From: Arcobacter vandammei
GTDB taxonomy: Bacteria; Campylobacterota; Campylobacteria; Campylobacterales; Arcobacteraceae
DNA: 64,000 nt
Direction: 5' to 3'
Assembly: GCF_016106035.1 (NCBI RefSeq)
Contig: NZ_JADKPZ010000011.1
Coordinates: 1-64,000, forward strand
Shown here: piece after piece, positions 52,943 through 60,277 of the stretch
How positions within the stretch are numbered: position 1 is the stretch's first letter
Layout: each line of letters begins with the position of its first letter
Notes under the pieces: generated by a model
Databases searched by the model: none
Told to the model about the DNA's origin: nothing
Seen by the model: only the letters and a program-made list of their open reading frames with translations
Position numbers and translations under genes: made by a program

Positions 52943-53069
52943 AGGATTTGATAGTGTAGAAAATGCTTCAAATTACCTAAAAAGTGAACTTTTTTAAAAT
53001 GATGTTGTAAGAGAGTTATCTTCTCTTTTAGAAACTTCTATAGAAATTAGAATATATAAAGTAGCTTAA
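52943..53069 (+). pseudogene. Decayed gene remnant after bioB
   Basis: One frame is open from an in-frame TAA just before 52943 to a TAA at 53067-53069, interrupted by one TAA at about 52994. The two parts read GFDSVENASNYLKSELF and NDVVRELSSLLETSIEIRIYKVA. No start codon was found. Protein-like composition and the terminator at its end suggest the 3' part of a former gene. Family not recognised. Confidence 0.4.
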
Positions 53070-53097
53070 AATATATCCCAGTTTTGGGATATATTTT
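53068..53097. terminator. Strong hairpin terminator after bioB and remnant
   Basis: A perfect 13-bp stem (53068-53080 / 53085-53097) with loop GTTT and A/T-runs at both ends; it can act in both directions. It overlaps the stop codon of the gene remnant. Confidence 0.88.
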
Positions 53098-53104
53098 GAT
53101 AGAA

Positions 53105-53398
53105 AGGGTTATTATAAATAGATTTAAAGTAAAGAGAATAGAGTTATTAAAAACAGCTAAGAATAGTGATATTGTAAAATATAAACTATATACAGAGAAA
53201 AAAAAAGTAATATTAAATATCTCTAAAAAAGATTTTGAAAAAATAACAATACTGAAATACATAAAATGTCCTTTTTTTATATTAAGTTATGCGAATATAG
53301 ATAATGAGATAAAAATTGGTAATAGTTTTGAAATTTCAAGTGATGACTTAACTTTAAATTTAGAGTGTGAAACCTCTTGTGGATTAAATCAAAAATAA
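53105..53398 (+). CDS. Small protein of unknown function, start uncertain
   Basis: An open frame of about 97 codons ends at 53398, one base before the next frame. It encodes a Lys/Ile-rich soluble peptide with INRFKVKRIELLKTAK, KKVILNISKKDFEKITILKYIKCPFF and a C-terminal NLECETSCGLNQK with two Cys. No ATG exists; the only TTG codons (53084, 53096) lie within the terminator hairpin. AAAGGG (53103-53108) suggests initiation soon after, at an ATT or ATA. Alternatively the 5' end has been lost and this is a remnant. Not recognised. Confidence 0.45.
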   Translation, partial: RVIINRFKVKRIELLKTAKNSDIVKYKLYTEKKKVILNISKKDFEKITILKYIKCPFFILSYANIDNEIKIGNSFEISSDDLTLNLECETSCGLNQK

Positions 53399-53425
53399 AT
53401 GTATAATATCTACAAAAGGAATTAT

Positions 53426-54292
53426 ATGAAAAGTTTTAATTTGGATTTTAAACTTATAGGGTTACTTCTTTTAGTTTTAATATTTTTTGCTTCAAACTCA
53501 ATCTTGGCACGAATGGCTATTTCTACACAAAATATTGATGCTTTTACTTTCACCTTTTTACGAACAATCTCAGCTATGTTTGTACTTTTAATACTATTTT
53601 TTTACAAAAATAAGAATTTAAAAATATCACTAAAAACAAACTATCTTGGTGGTTTTATGTTTTTTTTATATGCAATTTGTTTTTCATACTCATATATAAA
53701 TATGTTTGCAGGTGTTGGAACTTTGATTTTATTTGCAGTTGTACAACTAACTATGATTATTTTGGCTTTGTTTTTTAATGAAAAATTAACTCTTAATAAA
53801 ATTATTGGAATAAGCATAGCTTTAGGTGGTTTAGTCTATCTTTTATATCCAAAAGATGATTTTACAATTTCATATTTTCATACTTTTTTGATGTTTTTAT
53901 CAGGAGCTGGTTGGGCAGTTTTTAGTGTAATTGGTAAAAAATCACAAAATGCAACTTTAAATGCAACAGATAGTTTTATCAAAGCAACTATTTTTACTAT
54001 AATTTTTGCTATTTTTTATCTAACTTTTTTTGAAAATAATTTTAAAATAGACTTAGCAACTTCTTTTATGGCAATACTTTCAGGTTCAATAACAACTGCT
54101 TTTGGAGTTTTTTTATGGTATTTTATTTTACCAAAAATAGAGATTATGACTGCAAGCATAGTTCAGTTAATAGTTCCAATATTGGCTATAATTTTAAGTG
54201 TTATATTTCTTGGTGAAGTTCTTACTTTTGAACTTGTTGTATCAACTTTTATAATTCTTTTAGGAATATTTTTGGCTTTATATAGAAGATGA
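53426..54292 (+). CDS. DMT-superfamily transporter with two EamA domains
   Basis: The 288-residue inner-membrane protein has ten hydrophobic segments in two EamA repeats (about 8-135 and 145-288), with SNSILARMAI early in the first and SGAGWAVFSVIGKKSQ at the start of the second. Such proteins export amino acids or other metabolites; the substrate is unknown. The frame extends to 53399, but the ATG at 53426 has AAAAGGA about six bases upstream and gives the typical start. It is not clearly linked to its neighbours. Confidence 0.9.
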   Translation: MKSFNLDFKLIGLLLLVLIFFASNSILARMAISTQNIDAFTFTFLRTISAMFVLLILFFYKNKNLKISLKTNYLGGFMFFLYAICFSYSYINMFAGVGTLILFAVVQLTMIILALFFNEKLTLNKIIGISIALGGLVYLLYPKDDFTISYFHTFLMFLSGAGWAVFSVIGKKSQNATLNATDSFIKATIFTIIFAIFYLTFFENNFKIDLATSFMAILSGSITTAFGVFLWYFILPKIEIMTASIVQLIVPILAIILSVIFLGEVLTFELVVSTFIILLGIFLALYRR

Positions 54293-54376
54293 AAATATGA
54301 TTAAACAAAAATTAAATATACTTTAGATAAAATCACAGCTCTATTTTTTAAAACAAATTCGCTTTAAAACTTAGAA

Positions 54377-54455
54377 CCTCACATGTATCAATCCTTGTAC
54401 GGGTTGTAGCAAAGAGATTTGCTATTAAGGGATACAGAGGCTAAACCCTATACAA
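54377..54455 (+). ncRNA. Structured leader of rpsB-tsf, likely S2 autoregulatory element
   Basis: The 196-base region upstream of rpsB folds into nested stems: CCTC (54377-54380)/GAGG (54437-54440), TGTATC (54384-54389)/GATACA (54431-54436), CCTT/AAGG, and a 7-bp hairpin TAGCAAA/TTTGCTA with a GAGA (GNRA) loop at 54414-54417. In addition, TTGTA-GGGTT (54395-54405) can pair with AACCC-TACAA (54444-54455), giving a pseudoknot or alternative fold. In E. coli, S2 represses its own operon through the rpsB leader. The same role is inferred here from position and structure. A possible promoter lies near 54324 (TAGATAAAAT). Confidence 0.65.
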
Positions 54456-54488
54456 AAATACAACAAATTAATTCAAGGAGAATTACTC

Positions 54489-55286
54489 ATGGTTACAATG
54501 AAAGACCTATTAGAGTGTGGTGTACACTTCGGACACCAAACAAGAAGATGGAATCCAAAAATGAAAAAATTCATTTTCGGTGTTAGAAAAAATATCTATA
54601 TTATAGATTTACAAAAAACATTAAGATATTTCAGATATACATACAATGTTGTAAGAGATAGAGCAGCTGAAGGTCAAACAATGATTTTTGTTGGTACTAA
54701 AAAACAAGCTAGTGAAACTATCAAAAAAGCTGCAGAGAGTTGTGGAATGCCATATGTAAACCACAGATGGTTAGGTGGAATGCTTACAAACTTTGGAACA
54801 ATCAAAAAATCAATTAGAAAATTAGAAATTATTAAAAAAATGAGAGAAGAAGGGCAATTAGACCTTTTAACTAAAAAAGAAGCTTTAATGCTTACTAGAA
54901 AAGAAGAAAAATTAGAGTTATATCTTGGTGGTATCAAAGATATGAATAAACTTCCAGATATGATGTTTGTTCTTGATGCCGTTAAAGAAAAAATTGCAAT
55001 TGCTGAAGCTAGAAGATTAGGAATTACAGTTGTTGCTCCTTTAGATACAAACTGCGACCCTGATGTTGTTGATTTACCAATTCCAGGAAATGATGATGCT
55101 ATTAGATCAATTCATTTATTCTGCAACGAAATGGCTGCAGCTATGAATGAAGGAAAAGCAGCATTAGCTGATGCAAATGGAGAAGAAGTAGTTGAGCCTA
55201 TTTCTCAAGCAGAAAAAGATGAGCTTTTAGCTGAAGCAGTTGCTGAAGGTGAAGATCTTAACTTTGGAGAAGGAGAAGAAGCGTAA
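54489..55286 (+). CDS. rpsB: 30S ribosomal protein S2
   Basis: The 265-residue protein has the S2 signatures: [19 protein letters not shown] at the N-terminus, [31 protein letters not shown], and [23 protein letters not shown]. An acidic C-terminal tail of about 30 residues extends beyond the core. The start has AAGGAG eight bases upstream. Its stop codon shares a base with the tsf start, so translation is coupled. A structured leader precedes it. Confidence 0.98.
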   Translation: MVTMKDLLECGVHFGHQTRRWNPKMKKFIFGVRKNIYIIDLQKTLRYFRYTYNVVRDRAAEGQTMIFVGTKKQASETIKKAAESCGMPYVNHRWLGGMLTNFGTIKKSIRKLEIIKKMREEGQLDLLTKKEALMLTRKEEKLELYLGGIKDMNKLPDMMFVLDAVKEKIAIAEARRLGITVVAPLDTNCDPDVVDLPIPGNDDAIRSIHLFCNEMAAAMNEGKAALADANGEEVVEPISQAEKDELLAEAVAEGEDLNFGEGEEA

Positions 55287-56329
55287 TGGCAGTAACTCCA
55301 CAACTAATTAAAGAGTTAAGAGAATTAACTGGTGCAGGAATGATGGATTGTAAAAATGCATTAAATGAAACTAGTGGTGATATCGATAAAGCGGTTCAAG
55401 CTTTAAGAGAAGCTGGGCTTGGAAAAGCTGCTAAAAAAGCTGGAAATGTAGCTGCTGAAGGTTTAGTTGCTATCGAGATTAATGCTGATAATACAAAAGC
55501 TGTTATTTTAGAGTTAAACTCTCAAACAGACTTCGTTGCAAAAAATGAGAACTTTATTAATTTAACAAAAGAGATTACTTCTCATGCTTTAGCAAATGGA
55601 ATTAAAGATGCTGGTACTTTAAATTCTTCAACTATTGCTGGACAAGACTTTCCTACATTTTTAGCAGAAAAAATTGCAACTATTGGTGAAAATTTAGTTG
55701 CTAGAAAATTAGAAAGTATTGAAGGTCAAGTTGTAAATGGTTATGTTCACGTAACTGGAAGAACAGGAGTTATTTTAGCTGCTTCTTGTGATGCTGCTGT
55801 AAAAGATAAAGCTTCTGAACTTTTGAAAAAAATAGCAATGCATGCAAGTGCTATGAAACCAACAGTTATTTCATACAAAGATTTAGATCCAGCTTTTGTT
55901 GAGAGTGAAAATAGAGCTATTAGAGCTGAAATTGAAGCTGAAAATGAAGAGTTAGTAAGATTAAAAAAACCTCTTAAAAAAATTCCAGAGTTTGTTTCTA
56001 AGTCTCAATTAACAGAAGAAGCTATTGCAACTGCAAAAGCAAGATTTGAAGATGAGTTAAGAGCAGCTGGAAAACCTGAAAAAATTTGGGCAAATATTAT
56101 TCCTGGACAAATTGAGAGATTTATCGTTGATAATACTCAATTAGATGGAAGATTTGCTCTTTTATCTCAAGCTTATGTAATGAATGATAAACAAACAGTT
56201 GAACAAGCAATTGCAGAAGTTGATGCTTCAATTAAAATTACATCTTATGTAAGATTTGAACTTGGTGAAGGAATCGAGAGAAAAGAAGAAGATTTCGCAG
56301 CTGAAGTTGCAAAACAAATGGGTAAATAA
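55286..56329 (+). CDS. tsf: Elongation factor Ts
   Basis: The 347-residue protein catalyses GDP release from EF-Tu. It has the N-terminal UBA-like region with LRELTGAGMMDCKNAL, the core with NSQTDFVAKNENF and HVTGRTGVILA, and the MHASAMKP stretch. At 347 residues it is longer than the 283-residue E. coli protein, with an extended C-terminal half as in related Campylobacterota. It follows rpsB in the standard operon. Confidence 0.97.
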   Translation: MAVTPQLIKELRELTGAGMMDCKNALNETSGDIDKAVQALREAGLGKAAKKAGNVAAEGLVAIEINADNTKAVILELNSQTDFVAKNENFINLTKEITSHALANGIKDAGTLNSSTIAGQDFPTFLAEKIATIGENLVARKLESIEGQVVNGYVHVTGRTGVILAASCDAAVKDKASELLKKIAMHASAMKPTVISYKDLDPAFVESENRAIRAEIEAENEELVRLKKPLKKIPEFVSKSQLTEEAIATAKARFEDELRAAGKPEKIWANIIPGQIERFIVDNTQLDGRFALLSQAYVMNDKQTVEQAIAEVDASIKITSYVRFELGEGIERKEEDFAAEVAKQMGK

Positions 56330-56368
56330 TTTATAGTTTATAAAAAACTATTATAAAAAGGATATGCA

Positions 56369-57052
56369 ATGAGTGAAAATTTTAACAATAGTCCACTCCT
56401 TGCATCCACACTTCTTGAAGCAAAAAATCTATCACATAATTTTGATTATGAACTTTTTAAAAATATCAATTTGAGCTTACAAAAAAAAGAGTCTATTGCG
56501 ATAATAGGAACAAGTGGAAGCGGAAAATCAACACTTTTAAATATTTTATCTTCACTTTTAAAGCCAACAACTGGAAATGTTGTTTTTCAAAGTAAAGATT
56601 TATACTCTTTAAAACAAAATGAACTTCTAAAAATTAGAAGAGATGATTTTGGAATTATTTTCCAAGCTCACTATTTGTTTCGTGGTTTTAGTGCTATTGA
56701 AAATTTGAATATTGCTACACTTTTAAGCCATACAGATTTTGATAATAAGCTTTTAAAAGAGCTAAATATTGATCATGTTATAAATCAAGGTGTTGGAGAA
56801 CTTAGTGGTGGTCAGCAACAAAGACTTTCTATTGCTAGAATTTTGATGAAAAAACCAAAGATAATATTTGCAGATGAACCAACTGGAAATTTAGATAAAG
56901 AGACTGCAAAAGTAGTTATTAATACACTTTTTAGATATATACAAGAAAATGATGCAGGGCTTATTTTGGTAACTCATGAAGAGGAGTTAGCTTTTAAATG
57001 CGATAAAGTTTATAAATTAATTGATTTAAAACTAGTGGAGCTAAAATGCTAA
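56369..57052 (+). CDS. ABC transporter ATP-binding protein, LolD/MacB-like
   Basis: The 227-residue protein is a complete nucleotide-binding domain: Walker A GTSGSGKST, Q-loop IFQAHYLFRGFSAIEN, signature LSGGQQQR and Walker B IIFADEPTGNLD, with His in LVTHEEE. The GNLD form and size are those of the LolD/FtsE/MacB group, which act with separate permeases. No permease is encoded nearby, so its partner must lie elsewhere; a role in lipoprotein release (LolCDE) is the likeliest but is not shown. It overlaps the ChePep-like gene by seven bases. Confidence 0.85.
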   Translation: MSENFNNSPLLASTLLEAKNLSHNFDYELFKNINLSLQKKESIAIIGTSGSGKSTLLNILSSLLKPTTGNVVFQSKDLYSLKQNELLKIRRDDFGIIFQAHYLFRGFSAIENLNIATLLSHTDFDNKLLKELNIDHVINQGVGELSGGQQQRLSIARILMKKPKIIFADEPTGNLDKETAKVVINTLFRYIQENDAGLILVTHEEELAFKCDKVYKLIDLKLVELKC

Positions 57053-57882
57053 AAAAAGTTCTTTTAATTTGTGATACAACTATAATTGAGCATATTTTTG
57101 CACTAGTTTGTAAAAAAATGGATATAGATTTAACTATACAAAAATCTACAATTGTAAATGAAGAGTATGATTTTATAGTTGTTGATCAAGCTTTTATAGA
57201 TGATAATTTTAACCACTATAAGCAATATACTAAAAGATTAGGAGCTATATCTTCAGAAGAGCTATCTTTTAGTAAGGCAAGAGATTTTATTATTCCTAGA
57301 CCATTTTTACCTACAAAATTAGAAACAATATTAAAAGAACAAATCGAAACACTATATGATGATGAACTAAATTATAGTAGAAGAGAACAAAAATATAATA
57401 GCCTTGAAGAGGAAGATAAAACCTTTATTATTCAAAAAAATAGTATTGATAATAAGTCTATATTTTCAAATCCAAAAGTTATTGATGAAGATAGTAGTGA
57501 AGATGAATTTGCTTTTATTGATGAGAGTTTAGTAAATATTTCTTCATTAAATAATGGTGGTATTCTTGATAACAATGAGCTTAGTAAAATAAATCATATT
57601 TTAAAAGAGGAGCAAATTCAAAATGAAATAGAGCTTGAGAAAAATGATTGGAAAGATATATCTTCAATTATTGATGATGCTCTTGAAGAAGTTCGTGAAT
57701 ATGAGTTTGACCTTGCACAAAGTGAAGCAAAGAAATATAATCTAGTATTAAATAAATTTGCTATTGAAGAGTTAAGACCATTTTTAGAGAAATTTGATCA
57801 AAGTGTGATTAACAAACTTGTAAATGGTGAAACAGTTGATGTGAAAATTAGTTTAAAAGAAGAGAGAGAAAATGGAAAATAA
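57046..57882 (+). CDS. ChePep-like chemotaxis regulator (acidic protein next to gmk)
   Basis: The 278-residue acidic protein has an N-terminal region (about 1-100) that looks like a degenerate response-receiver fold (KKVLLICDTTIIEHIFALV, YDFIVVDQAF, FIIPRPFLPTKL), a long Glu/Asp/Asn-rich middle, and a conserved C-terminal segment (VLNKFAIEELRPFLEKFD...VNGETVDVKISL). In H. pylori the poly-Glu protein HP0322 (ChePep), which is polar and controls flagellar reversal, lies next to gmk; the same order is seen here. It overlaps gmk by 11 bases. The assignment rests on synteny and layout, so an unrelated acidic protein remains possible. Confidence 0.7.
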   Translation: MLKKVLLICDTTIIEHIFALVCKKMDIDLTIQKSTIVNEEYDFIVVDQAFIDDNFNHYKQYTKRLGAISSEELSFSKARDFIIPRPFLPTKLETILKEQIETLYDDELNYSRREQKYNSLEEEDKTFIIQKNSIDNKSIFSNPKVIDEDSSEDEFAFIDESLVNISSLNNGGILDNNELSKINHILKEEQIQNEIELEKNDWKDISSIIDDALEEVREYEFDLAQSEAKKYNLVLNKFAIEELRPFLEKFDQSVINKLVNGETVDVKISLKEERENGK

Positions 57883-58486
57883 AGGTGCAATTTTAATTTT
57901 ATCAGGTCCTAGTGGCTGTGGAAAATCTACACTTTTAAAAGAGATTTATAAAAATATTGAAAACTACTATTTTTCTATATCAACAACAACAAGAAGTCCA
58001 AGGGTTGGTGAAAAAAATGGTGTTGATTACTATTTTGTTAGCAAAGATGAGTTTGAAAAAGATATAGAAGATGGAAATTTTTTGGAGTGGGCAAAAGTTC
58101 ATGACAACTATTATGGAACATCTTTAAAACCAATTATAGAAGCACTAAACTCTGGTAAGCTAGTAATTTTTGATATAGATGTGCAAGGTCATAAGATAGT
58201 AAGAAAAAAACTTAACTCTTGTGTAACTTCAGTTTTTATAACAACACCAACATTAAGTGTCTTAAAAGAGAGATTATATAGCAGAGATAGTGATAGTAGC
58301 GATATAATTGAAAAAAGATTGTTAAATGCACAAGAAGAGATAAACTCTTTTTTAGAGTACGATTATTTGATTATAAATGATGATTTACAAAAATCTACGA
58401 AAGAGATTTTGGCTATTGCAAATATAGCAAGAGCAAAAACAAAACTTTTTGATAAAGATATAGTTGTTAATAACTGGCTTAAATAA
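57872..58486 (+). CDS. gmk: Guanylate kinase
   Basis: The 204-residue enzyme phosphorylates GMP to GDP. It has the P-loop LSGPSGCGKSTLL (about 10-21), the GMP-binding STTTRSPRVGEKNGVDYYFV, FLEWAKVHDNYYGTS and FDIDVQGHKIVRKK, and the lid region. The start overlaps the upstream gene. It is the last gene of the operon and is followed by a terminator. Confidence 0.97.
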   Translation: MENKGAILILSGPSGCGKSTLLKEIYKNIENYYFSISTTTRSPRVGEKNGVDYYFVSKDEFEKDIEDGNFLEWAKVHDNYYGTSLKPIIEALNSGKLVIFDIDVQGHKIVRKKLNSCVTSVFITTPTLSVLKERLYSRDSDSSDIIEKRLLNAQEEINSFLEYDYLIINDDLQKSTKEILAIANIARAKTKLFDKDIVVNNWLK

Positions 58487-58525
58487 TAGAAAATATAAGT
58501 AGATTTAAGCTCTTAAGTTTAGAGA

Positions 58526-58549
58526 AAGAAATCCAAAAGAGGATTTCTT
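58526..58549. terminator. Terminator between convergent gmk and the REC-GGDEF-EAL gene
   Basis: A 9-bp stem AAGAAATCC / GGATTTCTT with loop AAAAGA. It lies 39 bases after gmk and three bases before the stop of the convergent gene, and probably serves both. Confidence 0.78.
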
Positions 58550-58551
58550 AT

Positions 58552-60171
58552 TTAAATAATATCATTGTAGCTTATAGGTTTTGAGAAGTAAAAACCTTGA
58601 GCTGAATCTATATTTAGCTCTTTTATTTTATTAAAAATCTCTTCACTAGCTACAAACTCAGCAACAGTTTTAATATGGAACTCTTTTGCAATATTTGATA
58701 TTGTTTTTACAATAATTTCCAAATCTTTTGAATTATGAATATCTTTTATTAAAGAGCCATCAATTTTTATAAAATCAACATTTAATCTTGATAATAGGTG
58801 GAAATTTGAATAACCAGCACCAAAATCATCTATTCCAACTAAACAATTATAAGCTGATACTTTTTTTATAAACTTCTCAACTAAATCAAAATCAGAAATC
58901 TCTTCACTTTCTAAAATTTCAAACTCTAAATGTGAAGTAAACTCTTTATTTTTTTCTAGGAAATTATAGATATAAGCTGTAGTTTTTTCATTTGACAAGT
59001 CATCATAAGAGATATTTATCGATACTCTTTTTTGCTTATTTTTTATTAATTTTAAAGAGTCATCCAAAATAACTTGCACGATATTTGGATACATTTTTGT
59101 TTTTTTAGCAATTTGTAAAAAACTATATGGTCCAAACTCAACACCTTCTGGAGATATATATCTAATTAAAGCTTCATATTTTACAGTTTCTTGTGTTTTT
59201 GTATCTACTATTGGTTGGAAAAATGCTTGAAGAAGGTTATCTTTGAAACCTTGTTTTAGCTGTTTAATCCATTTTATATTCTCTTCAAAAGATTGTTGGA
59301 TTTTGTACGATTCATCATAAATCATAATTTTTTGGAATCTTTTTCTAGCATAAGAGATAATTCTTTGAGAATATTTGTAAGCTAGTAAACCTTTGCTTTT
59401 TGCGATACCAATAGTAACATTTATATCTATCTCATTTTCATCTACATAAAATGATTCAAGTTCAATTTTATCAATAAATGCTCTACAAAAGTTATAGAAC
59501 TCATCTGTTGATGAAGCTTTGTTTGCTAAAATCGCAAATTTATCAGATTCAATTCTATATATTGAGTATAAATCTTTTACAAAATAATCTTTTAATTTTT
59601 GTGTAAATTCATATAAGATTTTATCTCCAATAGCTTCACCAAAAAGGTCATTTATTGTTGAAAACTCATCTATATCAATCAAAGCAACTAAATCAGACTC
59701 ATTTTTTTGTAAATCTTTTTTAAGTTTATTTCTATTTGATAATTTTGTAAGTTTATCTGTATATAAATCTTTTAATTCGTGGTAGATTAAAGATTGACTC
59801 ATAGCTTGAAGAAGTTTCGTAATATCAATTGGCTTTAAAACATATTTATCTACACCTATATCAATAGCTTCAAGTAAGTACTCTTTGTTTGAAAAGGCTG
59901 TTGTTACAATAACTGGGATATTTAAATTTGTCTCTTTTAGCTTTTTGATAAAATCTAAACCATTTAAAATTGGCATATTTATATCAGTTATTATTAAATC
60001 AATTTCATCCTCATGTTCCAAAAAAAGCTCATAAGCCTCTTTACCATTTGTTGCAATATACTGATTTTTTGTGAAAGATTTTAAAATAGATGAAGTTACA
60101 TCTCTTAAATCTGCTTCATCTTCAGCATATAAAATTGTTACATTTTTTAGAATATCAATATTTTCTGTCAT
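58552..60171 (-). CDS. Response regulator with degenerate GGDEF and EAL domains
   Basis: The 539-residue protein has a receiver domain (about 5-120, phosphorylation Asp in LIITDINMP), a GGDEF domain (about 145-285) and an EAL domain (about 300-535). The GGDEF signature is degenerate (ESDKF in place of GGDEF), so it should not make cyclic di-GMP. The EAL part keeps its key residues: YEALIRY, INISYDD, FEILESEE, IDDFGAGYSN and VAEFV, suggesting an active phosphodiesterase. The longest frame starts at 60210, but the ATG at 60171 has AAAGAG upstream and begins directly before the receiver. Partner kinase not visible. Confidence 0.9.
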   Translation of the reverse strand: MTENIDILKNVTILYAEDEADLRDVTSSILKSFTKNQYIATNGKEAYELFLEHEDEIDLIITDINMPILNGLDFIKKLKETNLNIPVIVTTAFSNKEYLLEAIDIGVDKYVLKPIDITKLLQAMSQSLIYHELKDLYTDKLTKLSNRNKLKKDLQKNESDLVALIDIDEFSTINDLFGEAIGDKILYEFTQKLKDYFVKDLYSIYRIESDKFAILANKASSTDEFYNFCRAFIDKIELESFYVDENEIDINVTIGIAKSKGLLAYKYSQRIISYARKRFQKIMIYDESYKIQQSFEENIKWIKQLKQGFKDNLLQAFFQPIVDTKTQETVKYEALIRYISPEGVEFGPYSFLQIAKKTKMYPNIVQVILDDSLKLIKNKQKRVSINISYDDLSNEKTTAYIYNFLEKNKEFTSHLEFEILESEEISDFDLVEKFIKKVSAYNCLVGIDDFGAGYSNFHLLSRLNVDFIKIDGSLIKDIHNSKDLEIIVKTISNIAKEFHIKTVAEFVASEEIFNKIKELNIDSAQGFYFSKPISYNDII

Positions 60172-60277
60172 TAAAACACTCTTTGAATTATAATAAGATA
60201 TAATACACAAAAAAACTTAAGAATTAAGTAAGTTTAGAAATAAATAATTTTTTTAAGGTGTTGTTTAAGGAGAATAT

